DNA of 6,583 nucleotides from Bacteroidota bacterium (GCA_026391755.1 JAPLDN010000425.1:1-6583), one strand, 5' to 3'. Numbered from the stretch's first letter, positions 1 through 5,876 are shown. Numbers and translations are program-made. Notes: generated from the letters alone by a model not told the origin.

Positions 1-94
1 GGGTGATCCTACAGTTCAGATCATCATGACTGATGAGATCCCTAACATAGATCCTGATACAGGTTTAGTTAATTACAGCATAGACGGATACTGA
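1..94 (+). CDS. C-terminal end of an unidentified upstream protein (partial)
   Basis: The frame starting at base 2 is open from the window edge to a TGA at 92-94. It gives 30 residues that end in VNYSIDGY and are acidic and polar (IIMTDEIPNIDPDTG). The stop overlaps the start of the next gene in the arrangement TGATG, so the two share one base and are probably translationally coupled. Coupling supports this frame being real, because the downstream gene has no clear Shine-Dalgarno site. Too little is present to assign a family. The polar Asp/Asn-rich tail would fit a secreted or cell-surface protein like its neighbour, but that is inference only. Confidence 0.55.
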   Translation, partial: GDPTVQIIMTDEIPNIDPDTGLVNYSIDGY

Positions 95-1404
95 TGAAAA
101 CACAACTTCTCCTTGCGGTTTCTATGTTGAGCGTTTTGTTCCTTGACGGGCAAACCCTCTATATGACATTCACGGCATCAGGTGCAGCCAATACCGTGGA
201 CAGTGTGAAAGCCACCAATCTCAGGACCAATGAGAATGTTACCCTGCCGGGCAGCGACACCCTGGTACTTAATGTGAATGATGGTATTTCAGACCCGGGC
301 AAGACGAATCAGAACGGAAGTATCTTCCCCAACCCGTTTTCGGGCAGGACAAGCTTTGTCACAAATTTGCCCGAAGCCCAGGATGTTGCTGTGGATGTAT
401 ATAACCTCGCCGGACAAAAAATAGCCCATACCCAGGCCTGGGCCAGGGCCGGTTCTGCCCGGTTCGAACTGTTCCTTTCAAAAACAGGGGTGTATATGGT
501 TAACCTTACGTCCAGCCGGGGCAGATCGGGATTCAAGGCAGTCTGCACGGAAACCTCAGCCGGGGCCGACAGGGTAATATACCTTGGGGCAGGCACTGCA
601 TCCGCAAGCACAGCTTTAAAGGGGATTAAAATCTACAACCTTGGGTATAAGATCGGAGACGTCCTTCTATACAGATGCAGGGGAGGCAATTATATCACTA
701 TCATTACCGATTCGCCCACTGCTTCAAAGAAATATACCGTTGAATTTGTTCTTTGCAGGGACAGTGACGGGAAGAATTATGCTGTAGTCAAAATAGGCAA
801 CCAGACCTGGATGGCCGAAAATCTTGCCTGGCTGCCGTCGGTGAAGCCCTCCTCGAAGGGATCCGACTCTCTGAAGTTTTATTACGTTTACGGGTATGAA
901 GACAGCATTGTTGCTGCTTCTAAAAACACCGAAAACTACAAGCGTTACGGGGTGCTGTATAACTGGCCGGCTGCAATGAATGCCCCGGGCAAAAAACTAC
1001 AATCAGGGAACAGTGCACAGGATGTTTGTCCTTCGGGATGGCATTTGCCGTATGACGAGGACTGGAAACTGCTTGAAACAACACTTGGTATGGATCAGCA
1101 TGAAGCAGACTCGGTTTTTTTAAGAAACTCAGGAGAAGTCGGCAAAAAACTGAAGGCCACCCTTGGCTGGTCCAACGATACCAATTGCAGCAACTCCAGC
1201 GGTTTCACGGTCTTGCCTGGAGGATACAGGAATACTCACGGCAGTTTTCAAAGCCTTCTCAGGAATGCCCTGTACTGGACAGCCACTCAAATAGACACGC
1301 TTGCCATATACCGCAGCATCAACGATGAGGACCAGGGCGTATACAGGTTCACGACCTTTAAAAGCCACGGCCTTTCGGTGCGTTGCATCAAACATACATA
1401 CTGA
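94..1404 (+). CDS. Secreted FISUMP-domain protein with an internal T9SS-sorting-like module
   Basis: This is a predicted exported protein of 436 residues. Residues 1-20 form a signal peptide (MKTQLLLAV..., cleavage near DGQ-T). A short region at 23-60 (DSVKATNL...VTLPGSDTLVL) precedes a module at about 74-155 that resembles a Bacteroidota type IX sorting domain (PNPF at 79-82, VYNLAGQKI at 102-110, GVYMVNL at 132-138). Residues about 220-433 form a FISUMP domain (Fibrobacter succinogenes major paralogous domain): IGNQTWMAENL at 234-244, YGVLYNW at 275-281, CPSGWHLP at 312-319, LPGGYR at 374-379, YWTAT at 394-398 and SVRCIK at 428-433. Two Cys in these motifs (C312, C431) are conserved in the family. 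FISUMP proteins are cell-envelope or surface proteins with no known biochemical activity. The start at 94 is supported by the signal peptide and by the TGATG overlap with the upstream stop. The domain identity is secure; the function is unknown. Confidence 0.9.
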   Translation: MKTQLLLAVSMLSVLFLDGQTLYMTFTASGAANTVDSVKATNLRTNENVTLPGSDTLVLNVNDGISDPGKTNQNGSIFPNPFSGRTSFVTNLPEAQDVAVDVYNLAGQKIAHTQAWARAGSARFELFLSKTGVYMVNLTSSRGRSGFKAVCTETSAGADRVIYLGAGTASASTALKGIKIYNLGYKIGDVLLYRCRGGNYITIITDSPTASKKYTVEFVLCRDSDGKNYAVVKIGNQTWMAENLAWLPSVKPSSKGSDSLKFYYVYGYEDSIVAASKNTENYKRYGVLYNWPAAMNAPGKKLQSGNSAQDVCPSGWHLPYDEDWKLLETTLGMDQHEADSVFLRNSGEVGKKLKATLGWSNDTNCSNSSGFTVLPGGYRNTHGSFQSLLRNALYWTATQIDTLAIYRSINDEDQGVYRFTTFKSHGLSVRCIKHTY

Positions 1405-1442
1405 GAGTGGTCAAAGTTTAATTCAGCAACAAAGGATAGATC

Positions 1443-2003
1443 ATGAAAAAAATACTGACAGGCAACGAAATGGACCGGATGCCAGGCTGGGCTTTTAAAA
1501 TGATGGCATGCATGTTTAATATCGGGGATCTTATCAAACCACCTGATAACCGTCTAAGGCCATTTAATCTCCAAAAAGGTCAAACGGTAATTGATTATGG
1601 CTCAGGGACGGGGCGGTATTTGAAAAAAGCATCAGAGCAGGTGGGTGAGAGCGGTTTGGTTTATGCAGTGGACATCCATGAACTGGCAATTGAGTCGGCA
1701 CATCGCAGGATTGAGAAATACAAGCTGAAGAATGTCAGGCCGGTGCTTACTGATGGCAAAACCGTGAATATTCCCTCAAATACCGCCGATGTCATTTACT
1801 GTTTGGATATGTTTCACATGGTGAAAGATACAAGCGGGTTTCTGAAGGGACTAAACAGCCTGATCAAACCAGGCGGTATATTGTATCTTGAGGACGGGCA
1901 TCAGCCGAGGGAAAGGACCAGGGGAAAAGTAATTAATTCCGGATGCTGGGACATTCTGGCTGAGAATAAATCATTTATCACCTGTCAGCCTTCAAAAAAA
2001 TAA
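1443..2003 (+). CDS. Class I SAM-dependent methyltransferase
   Basis: This 186-residue protein has a Rossmann-like S-adenosylmethionine-binding fold of the UbiE/Methyltransf_11 type. Motif I is VIDYGSGTGRY at 49-59, and the acidic residue at the end of strand 2 is D77 (VYAVDIHELAI). Motif II is at about 114-127 (TADVIYCLDMFHMV) and motif III at 140-150 (LIKPGGILYLE). The protein should transfer a methyl group, but nothing in the sequence fixes the acceptor. It is shorter than UbiE (about 250 residues) because both ends are compact. AAAGGA at 1431-1436 lies 6 bases before the ATG, a good ribosome binding site. The gene follows the FISUMP gene after 38 bases, so the two may share a transcript, though no functional link is evident. 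A terminator hairpin follows the stop. Motif I and the Gly-rich motif III make the fold assignment firm; the substrate is unknown. Confidence 0.9.
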   Translation: MKKILTGNEMDRMPGWAFKMMACMFNIGDLIKPPDNRLRPFNLQKGQTVIDYGSGTGRYLKKASEQVGESGLVYAVDIHELAIESAHRRIEKYKLKNVRPVLTDGKTVNIPSNTADVIYCLDMFHMVKDTSGFLKGLNSLIKPGGILYLEDGHQPRERTRGKVINSGCWDILAENKSFITCQPSKK

Positions 2004-2026
2004 CCTTCGCCGGTGGATACCCTGAT

Positions 2027-2057
2027 CCCAACCGTTCAAGCCTGGTTAGGGAGTTTT
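2027..2057 (+). terminator. Rho-independent terminator after the methyltransferase gene
   Basis: CCCAACC at 2027-2033 pairs with GGTT-A-GGG at 2044-2051, giving seven base pairs with one bulged A and a 10-base loop. AG and then TTTT (2054-2057) follow directly. It lies 24 bases past the methyltransferase stop, and no stable gene is predicted immediately after it. The bulge and short T-run make it moderate rather than strong. Confidence 0.55.
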
Positions 2058-2116
2058 AAATGCTCAGTAATGAACCCTCCATGCATATATTCTTTATAAA
2101 ACATTTGGCAATATAC

Positions 2117-2147
2117 TATGCAGGAGTCTTAAATTGCTTTATATTTG
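2117..2147 (+). promoter_or_regulatory. Candidate Bacteroidota-type promoter for the PepSY-like membrane gene
   Basis: TATATTTG at 2140-2147 matches the Bacteroidota -7 consensus TAnnTTTG exactly. TATG at 2117-2120, 19 bases upstream, is a three-of-four match to the -33 TTTG. Transcription would begin near 2153 and leave an untranslated leader of about 90 bases before the ATG at 2243. The site sits downstream of the methyltransferase terminator, as expected for a new transcription unit. The rest of the 2058-2242 gap shows no convincing gene. Confidence 0.45.
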
Positions 2148-2242
2148 TATTGATTCACAGGCAGTTTCTTTTCTTTGGCCTGCCAACTGACCGGAAAAGA
2201 CGAAAACCGCAAACAGAGTAGTCATTTTTAACATTTCAGATT

Positions 2243-3046
2243 ATGCATCTTTTAGCCATTTCATTGCTGACCATTCTTGCAGGCACATTGTTGCTTGCCA
2301 AGTTTAAAAAAGAAATACAAGGCAAATTCTTTGTTTACATCTCCTGGTTTTTTATCGCAGTCGGATTCATCCTATTCCTCATATGTATTGCAGGAGGGAT
2401 TTGCAAATTGAAGCATCATTGTTTTAACCGTCATCATGGTTTCAGGTATGAGATGATGGAAAGGGGTCATGGCGAAGGCCCGGGCGGTATGATGGGAAGA
2501 GGTCCTGGTTGCGGTCCCGGCATGATGATGGGAAGAAGTCCTGGCTGCTGCCCTCCTGAAATGATGGAAAAAAGTCATGGCTGCCAAATGCAGGGAGGTT
2601 CATGCTGTGCAGGACATATGCCGGGAGAACCCGGTTCCCCGGTTCAGGCAACTGATGCAGTGAAACAGGCTTTTGTAAAGATGTTCCCGGCTGCAACCGA
2701 TGTAAAATACGAAATGGAAAAAGATGCCTTTGAGGCTACTTTTAAAGACAAAGGAGTTGAAATGTCGGCCAACTTCGATGCTGCAGGAAAATGGCTGGAA
2801 ACTGAAACCGAAATAAAATCCGCAGACCTTCCTAAAGAAGTCACCGCATCAGCCGCAAAGAATTTTGCTGGTTTTAAAATTTCCGAAGTTGCAAAGGTCG
2901 AAACACCCGATAAAGGGGTTTGCTACGAGATGGATGTCAATAATGGCAAAGAAGGTTATGAAGTACAGATTTCCCCAAAAGGCGATATCCTCAATAAGCA
3001 TCCTTTGAAGAAAGAAAAGGAAGAAGAGAAAAAAGACAAGGACTGA
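2243..3046 (+). CDS. Membrane-anchored Met/Gly/Cys/His-repeat protein with PepSY-like domain
   Basis: The 267 residues fall into four parts. Two hydrophobic helices lie at about 3-19 and 29-54, joined by a basic loop (KFKKEIQGK), which suggests a cytoplasmic loop with both termini in the periplasm. A His/Cys cluster follows at 57-65 (KHHCFNRHH). Residues 71-118 are four 12-residue repeats, each starting MM(G/E)(R/K) and containing Cys or His near positions 6-9; a CC pair at 121-122 and H125 follow. From about 135 to 255 lies a two-lobed PepSY-like domain of the DUF2874 type: FVKMFPAATDVKYE...FDAAGKWLETETEI, then LPKEV...GYEVQISPKGDIL. The tail is Lys/Glu-rich (255-267). The PepSY-like part is usual for Bacteroidota periplasmic proteins of unknown function; joining it to a sulfur- and His-rich linker and a membrane anchor is not usual. 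Binding of copper or another soft metal is a plausible inference, not shown. The stop is tandem (TGATAATAA). The start has only a weak ribosome binding site. Confidence 0.8.
   Translation: MHLLAISLLTILAGTLLLAKFKKEIQGKFFVYISWFFIAVGFILFLICIAGGICKLKHHCFNRHHGFRYEMMERGHGEGPGGMMGRGPGCGPGMMMGRSPGCCPPEMMEKSHGCQMQGGSCCAGHMPGEPGSPVQATDAVKQAFVKMFPAATDVKYEMEKDAFEATFKDKGVEMSANFDAAGKWLETETEIKSADLPKEVTASAAKNFAGFKISEVAKVETPDKGVCYEMDVNNGKEGYEVQISPKGDILNKHPLKKEKEEEKKDKD
2453..2596 (+). repeat. Four imperfect 36-bp in-frame tandem repeats (12-residue Met/Gly/Cys/His unit)
   Basis: Units run 2453-2488, 2489-2524, 2525-2560 and 2561-2596. Each begins ATGATGG(G/A)AA and continues with a GGTCATGG, GGTCCTGG or AGTCCTGG core. 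They encode MMERGHG..., MMGRGPGC..., MMGRSPGCC... and MMEKSHGC.... The first half of each unit is well conserved at DNA level and the second half drifts, so the units probably arose by duplication. They lie inside the PepSY-like membrane gene, between the second membrane helix and the PepSY-like domain. Confidence 0.85.
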
Positions 3047-3052
3047 TAATAA

Positions 3053-3096
3053 TTGCCGCCAGGTTGAGTGCAGCCGTTTAATAATGAAAGCGGCAA
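3053..3096. repeat. Inverted repeat between the convergent PepSY-like and yoeB genes
   Basis: TTGCCGC at 3053-3059 is the exact inverse of GCGGCAA at 3090-3096, with a 30-base spacer. The left arm lies just after the PepSY-like gene and the right arm inside the last codons of yoeB. It could act as a weak transcription barrier between the two converging genes. There is no T-run on either side and the loop is long, so this may be chance. Confidence 0.3.
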
Positions 3097-3335
3097 CTAT
3101 AAATGACCAGATCATCTCCATCAATCCTGTAAACCAGCCTGTGTTCACGGTCAATTCTCCTTGACCAAAATCCTGACAGGTCATATCTCAGAGGCTCAGG
3201 TTTTCCTGACCCTTCATATGGATTCCGCTGAATATCCCTGATCAGGTCATTGATCTTTCCCAACAGCTTTTTATTTTCGGGCTGCCAGGAACAATATTCC
3301 TCCCATCCATCCTTTGTGAAACTGACCTGCATCAT
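3078..3335 (-). CDS. yoeB: YoeB/Txe-family mRNA interferase toxin
   Basis: YoeB is the toxin of a type II toxin-antitoxin pair. It binds the ribosomal A site and cleaves mRNA, halting translation when its antitoxin is degraded. This 85-residue protein matches E. coli YoeB (84 residues) along its whole length, with the signature GKPEPL at 44-49 and LSGFWSRRI...EHRLVY at 53-69. The catalytic residues expected from E. coli (E46, R65, H83, Y84) appear here as E47, R66, H84 and Y85, so the toxin looks intact. Its ATG overlaps the antitoxin stop (ATGA, 4 bases), which suggests translational coupling. A second Met follows at once and could also be the start. The gene converges with the PepSY-like gene. 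Family assignment is firm; toxicity is inferred. Confidence 0.95.
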   Translation of the reverse strand: MMQVSFTKDGWEEYCSWQPENKKLLGKINDLIRDIQRNPYEGSGKPEPLRYDLSGFWSRRIDREHRLVYRIDGDDLVIYSCRFHY

Positions 3336-3586
3336 TCTTCAATCAGATCCATGATTACCACCTGTCCTGTTTTGCCCTGCTGTATGGATTCATACAGCCT
3401 GTCGGCATTGGCCTTCGTACCTAAGAGATGCATGGTTTCCATAATGGAATTATATTCATCCAGGGAGATGAGGACAGCTCCGCGTCCTGCGCCTCTCTTG
3501 ATAATTATAGTCTCATTATTGTTCTCAACCTCATCCAGGTATTCCTTCAGGCTCGTCCTTAGTTCGGTATAATTTGCCGCCTTCAT
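3332..3586 (-). CDS. yefM: YefM/Phd-family antitoxin
   Basis: YefM neutralises YoeB by direct binding and, with it, represses their shared promoter. The chosen start gives 84 residues, close to the 83 of E. coli YefM: MKAANYTELR at 1-10 begins the DNA-binding N-terminal fold, AVLISLDEYNS lies at 37-47, and ME-TMHLLGTKANADRLYESI at 49-68 leads into the toxin-wrapping C-terminal tail, which ends DLIEE. The frame stays open 90 bases further upstream, but that extension (Lys/Tyr/Leu-rich) has no family similarity and runs through the promoter and operator, so the internal Met is preferred. No Shine-Dalgarno site is seen; the AT-rich leader is typical of Bacteroidota. It is the first gene of a two-gene operon with yoeB. 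Confidence 0.93.
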   Translation of the reverse strand: MKAANYTELRTSLKEYLDEVENNNETIIIKRGAGRGAVLISLDEYNSIMETMHLLGTKANADRLYESIQQGKTGQVVIMDLIEE

Positions 3587-3606
3587 GATAAATAAATGTT
3601 TAATCA

Positions 3607-3625
3607 GGTACAAATATAAGTACTT
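3607..3625 (-). promoter_or_regulatory. yefM-yoeB promoter and paired-palindrome operator
   Basis: On the minus strand, TATATTTG (3618 down to 3611) is an exact match to the Bacteroidota -7 motif and lies 25 bases before the yefM start. It sits between two GTAC-centred palindromes: an 8-bp perfect one, AAGTACTT at 3618-3625, and a shorter, imperfect one at 3607-3612 (TGTACC on the minus strand). Their centres are 12 bp apart. E. coli yefM-yoeB has long and short palindromes with TGTACA cores, 12 bp centre to centre, overlapping its promoter. The same geometry here argues for autorepression by the YefM-YoeB complex. No clear -33 TTTG is seen. Confidence 0.65.
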
Positions 3626-3740
3626 TTTTAGTAACTTAATTGTGCCAATTTCATTTTTTTGCGGATGAGAGTGCATGTATCTTCAGATATTCAACACTCT
3701 TAATCCCTCAAACCATGAAAAGTGATACCCTTGCCGAAAC

Positions 3741-3772
3741 AAAAAGGATGGCCTCCAAAGAGAAAGCCATCC
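3741..3772 (-). terminator. Rho-independent terminator after the ornithine carbamoyltransferase gene
   Basis: Read on the minus strand, GGATGGC (3772-3766) pairs with GCCATCC (3752-3746) in a 7-bp GC-rich stem, with an inner CTC/GAG pairing in the 13-base loop, followed at once by TTTTT (3745-3741). It ends the carbamoyltransferase transcript and separates it from the toxin-antitoxin promoter 120 bases further on. Confidence 0.75.
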
Positions 3773-3846
3773 GCAGTCATAAATAAATTTAATTAACGAG
3801 CCTCACAGCCATCACAGACTTCCTTCCGATCTTCTTCACGATCTTC

Positions 3847-4707
3847 TCAGGCTCCCAGCGTCGCAACCATCACCGCTTTGATGGTATGCAGACGGTTTTT
3901 CACTTTGGGGTTGCCGGTAGCTTTCATCAGTTTCGCATTCACCTGGTAAGGAAGCATCAGTTTGATACGCTCGTCCCATGACTCTTTGGATTCTCCCATC
4001 GACACCCATACATCGGTGTAAACAAAATCCACGCCCTTCACCGCTTCATTCAGCTTTTCGGTAAGTGTGATCCTTGCTCCGCTTGACTTGGCAATCTCTT
4101 TGCAGATCTTCACCAGGCTTTCCTCGGGCCAGAACTTCTTCGGGGCGAATGCCCTGAAATCCATTCCCATTTTTGCAGCGCCCACCCTGAGCGAATTTCC
4201 CATATTGTTGCGAGCATCGCCGCAATACACGAAAGCTACCTGGTTCAGAGGCTTGTCGCTATGCTCCGTCATGGTCATGAAATCGGCAAGGATCTGTGTA
4301 GGGTGGAATTCGTTCGTAAGGCCGTTCCATACCGGGACCCCGGCATATTCGGCCAGTTCCTCCACGATCTTCTGCCCGAAGCCGCGGTATTCGATCCCAT
4401 CATACATACGTCCGAGAACCCGGGCAGTATCCTTCATAGTTTCTTTTTTCCCGATATGAGAGCCCTCGGGGCCAAGGTAAGTCACGCGGGCCCCCTGGTC
4501 GAAGGCTGCCGTTTCAAAAGCGCAGCGTGTGCGGGTCGAAGCCTTTTCGAAGATCAGCGCGATGTTCTTGCCTTTCAGCTTCTGCTGCTCGGTTCCTGTG
4601 TATTTCGCCTTCTTAAGGTCAATCGCCAGGTCCAGCAAAAAGCGAAGTTCCTGGGGAGTAAAATCCAACTCCTTTAAAAAATTCCTGTTTCTCAGATTGA
4701 ATGCCAT
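3847..4707 (-). CDS. argF: Ornithine carbamoyltransferase with internal deletion of the HCLP region (probably inactive)
   Basis: Intact OTC joins carbamoyl phosphate and ornithine to give citrulline, or the reverse in the arginine deiminase pathway (ArcB). The start and body match E. coli ArgF closely: FTPQEL at 16-21, the carbamoyl-phosphate motif STRTR at 57-61, HPTQ at 135-138, GDARNNMGNS at 163-172 and the ornithine-loop motif DVWVSMGE at 232-239. After GNPKVK (265-270) the protein passes straight to NRLHTIKAVMVATLG. Compared with E. coli ArgF (334 residues), about 48 residues are missing, including HCLPAFH, whose Cys contacts both substrates, and the VFDQAE segment. The loss keeps the frame, junction at 3897/3898. 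The product is 286 residues and should lack normal activity, unless this is an assembly collapse. Arg biosynthesis in many Bacteroidota uses a different succinyl/acetylornithine enzyme, so a catabolic arcB origin is possible. No other arginine gene is nearby. It has its own promoter motif and terminator. Confidence 0.9.
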   Translation of the reverse strand: MAFNLRNRNFLKELDFTPQELRFLLDLAIDLKKAKYTGTEQQKLKGKNIALIFEKASTRTRCAFETAAFDQGARVTYLGPEGSHIGKKETMKDTARVLGRMYDGIEYRGFGQKIVEELAEYAGVPVWNGLTNEFHPTQILADFMTMTEHSDKPLNQVAFVYCGDARNNMGNSLRVGAAKMGMDFRAFAPKKFWPEESLVKICKEIAKSSGARITLTEKLNEAVKGVDFVYTDVWVSMGESKESWDERIKLMLPYQVNAKLMKATGNPKVKNRLHTIKAVMVATLGA

Positions 4708-4754
4708 AGCCTTGTGTTTTTATAATAAGTTTATTGTTCGCGGATGACGGGCTG

Positions 4755-4762
4755 CAAAGATA
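4755..4762 (-). promoter_or_regulatory. Bacteroidota -7 promoter element of the carbamoyltransferase gene
   Basis: On the minus strand this reads TATCTTTG, an exact TAnnTTTG match, 48 bases before the ATG at 4707. Transcription would start near 4750 with a leader of about 40 bases. No TTTG is found at the usual -33 distance; that position falls inside the ACGAATT-type repeat array, so the upstream element may be degenerate. Confidence 0.5.
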
Positions 4763-4769
4763 GAAAAAG

Positions 4770-4835
4770 AGAATTTACGAATTACGATTTACGAATCGCG
4801 AATCACGAATTACGATTTACGATTTAAAAATTACG
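4770..4835. repeat. Degenerate 7-bp tandem repeat array (ACGAATT type)
   Basis: From 4770 the sequence reads in consecutive heptamers: AGAATTT, ACGAATT, ACGATTT, ACGAATC, GCGAATC, ACGAATT, ACGATTT, ACGATTT, AAAAATT, then ACG. All units vary around ACGA(A/T)T(T/C). The array fills the gap between the end of the aldo/keto reductase gene and the carbamoyltransferase promoter, which are on the same strand. Similar AATTCGT runs are familiar in intergenic DNA of Bacteroidota, with no known function. A GCGGATGA octamer lies on each side (4740-4747 and 4846-4853). Confidence 0.8.
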
Positions 4836-4868
4836 TCTATTTACTGCGGATGAGGGAGCGGGGGTAAA

Positions 4869-5876
4869 TTACTTTCCAGTCATTTTCTGAAGGTTCTCGG
4901 GGTACCTTCCTCCCCGGATTTTGATCTTTGCAGATGCTTCTTCGATCTCACGGAAGTCGGCCTGAGTAAGTTCCACACCCACTGCCCCAATATTTTCTTC
5001 AAAACGCTCCAGCTTTTTAGTACCGGGGATTGGAACGATCCAAGGCTTTTGGGCGAGCAGCCAGGCAAGCGCGATCTGAGCAGGTGTTGCATTCTTTCCA
5101 ATGGCGATTCCGGTAAGCAGATCAACAAGGGCCTGGTTCGCTTTGCGCGCTTCGGGAGTAAACCGCGGCAGGTTAACACGGAAGTCGTTTGCATCAAAGG
5201 TGGTATTCTCATTGATTTTTCCGGTAAGGAATCCCCTGCCAAGAGGGCTGTAGGGTACGAACCCAATCCCGAGTTCCTCAACTGCCGGAATGATTTCGGC
5301 TTCGGGCTCCCTCCACCATAAAGAGTATTCACTCTGCAAGGCGGTAACAGGATGGACGGCATGTGCCTGGCGGATCGATTTCACGCTCGCCTCGGAAAGT
5401 CCAAAGTACCTGACCTTGCCTTCGCTGACCAGGTCTTTCACAGCTCCTGCAACATCTTCCATAGGTATACCAGGGTCAACCCTGTGCTGGTAGAACAAAT
5501 CGATTACATCGGTCCTGAGCCGTCTGAGTGAAGCCTCGGCCACCTTTTTGATATGTTTCGGATGACTGTCAAGCCCTATCCATTTCGGACCACCCTTAGG
5601 ATCGAGTCTGAACCCGAACTTTGTGGCAATCACCACTTGTTTGCGGAGAGGAGCCAGCGCTTCGCCAAGTAATTCCTCGTTGATGAACGGTCCGTAGACT
5701 TCCGCGGTATCGAAAAATGTAACACCTTGCTCAACTGCAGTCCGCAGTAAAGAGATCATTTCCTTCTTATCCCCTGCCGGACCGTAAGAATAGCTCATAC
5801 CCATGCAGCCGAGGCCGAGAGCCGAGACTTCAGGCCCGTTTTTCCCAAGCTTTCGCATTTTCATTTTTGTTCCCAT
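4869..5876 (-). CDS. Aldo/keto reductase
   Basis: This 335-residue cytosolic NADPH-dependent oxidoreductase would reduce aldehydes or ketones to alcohols in a TIM-barrel fold. The full catalytic tetrad is visible: D56 (TFFDTAEVYG), Y61, K86 (VIATKFGF) and H131 (LFYQHRVDP). The start of the barrel shows LGLGCMGMS at 20-28, and the cofactor-binding C-terminal part shows VPYSPLGRGFLTG at 207-219 and PIPGTKKLERFEEN at 292-305. The pattern is that of the AKR13/YajO-like bacterial group; the physiological substrate cannot be told from sequence. Starts at M1, M5 (base 5864) or M7 (5858) are all possible, since homologues usually begin with a short basic stretch just before RKLG. The gene lies 30 bases after the small membrane-protein gene on the same strand and is probably its operon partner. 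Confidence 0.93.
   Translation of the reverse strand: MGTKMKMRKLGKNGPEVSALGLGCMGMSYSYGPAGDKKEMISLLRTAVEQGVTFFDTAEVYGPFINEELLGEALAPLRKQVVIATKFGFRLDPKGGPKWIGLDSHPKHIKKVAEASLRRLRTDVIDLFYQHRVDPGIPMEDVAGAVKDLVSEGKVRYFGLSEASVKSIRQAHAVHPVTALQSEYSLWWREPEAEIIPAVEELGIGFVPYSPLGRGFLTGKINENTTFDANDFRVNLPRFTPEARKANQALVDLLTGIAIGKNATPAQIALAWLLAQKPWIVPIPGTKKLERFEENIGAVGVELTQADFREIEEASAKIKIRGGRYPENLQKMTGK

Noticed and set aside
2060..2221. A 53-codon plus-strand reading frame (MLSNEPSMHIFFIKH...), with a hydrophobic middle, a basic tail and AGGGAG upstream
   Set aside because: Its apparent ribosome binding site is the descending arm of the methyltransferase terminator, and the best promoter motif for the next gene lies inside it. 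A small membrane protein cannot be excluded, but the terminator and promoter reading explains the region better.
3587..3676. N-terminal extension of yefM by 30 residues
   Set aside because: It is unlike any YefM N-terminus and would put the promoter and paired-palindrome operator inside the coding region; the 84-residue form has the family length.
3715..3786. A 23-codon plus-strand reading frame starting MKSDTLAETK
   Set aside because: It is very short, has no ribosome binding site and overlaps the stem of the minus-strand terminator, which accounts for its composition.
4261..4677. Long plus-strand reading frame opposite the carbamoyltransferase gene
   Set aside because: It is the antisense shadow of a conserved gene with clear OTC motifs, and its translation shows no domain or start signal.
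4836..4868. Possible terminator of the aldo/keto reductase gene (ATTTAC...GTAAAT on the minus strand)
   Set aside because: The stem is six AT-rich pairs with a 19-base loop and no T-run directly after it, so it is too weak to call.
4880..5362. Minus-strand reading frame of 160 codons inside the aldo/keto reductase
   Set aside because: It is an alternate frame of a gene whose catalytic tetrad and full length are clear; the Ser/Leu/Pro/Arg-rich translation is typical of a shadow frame.
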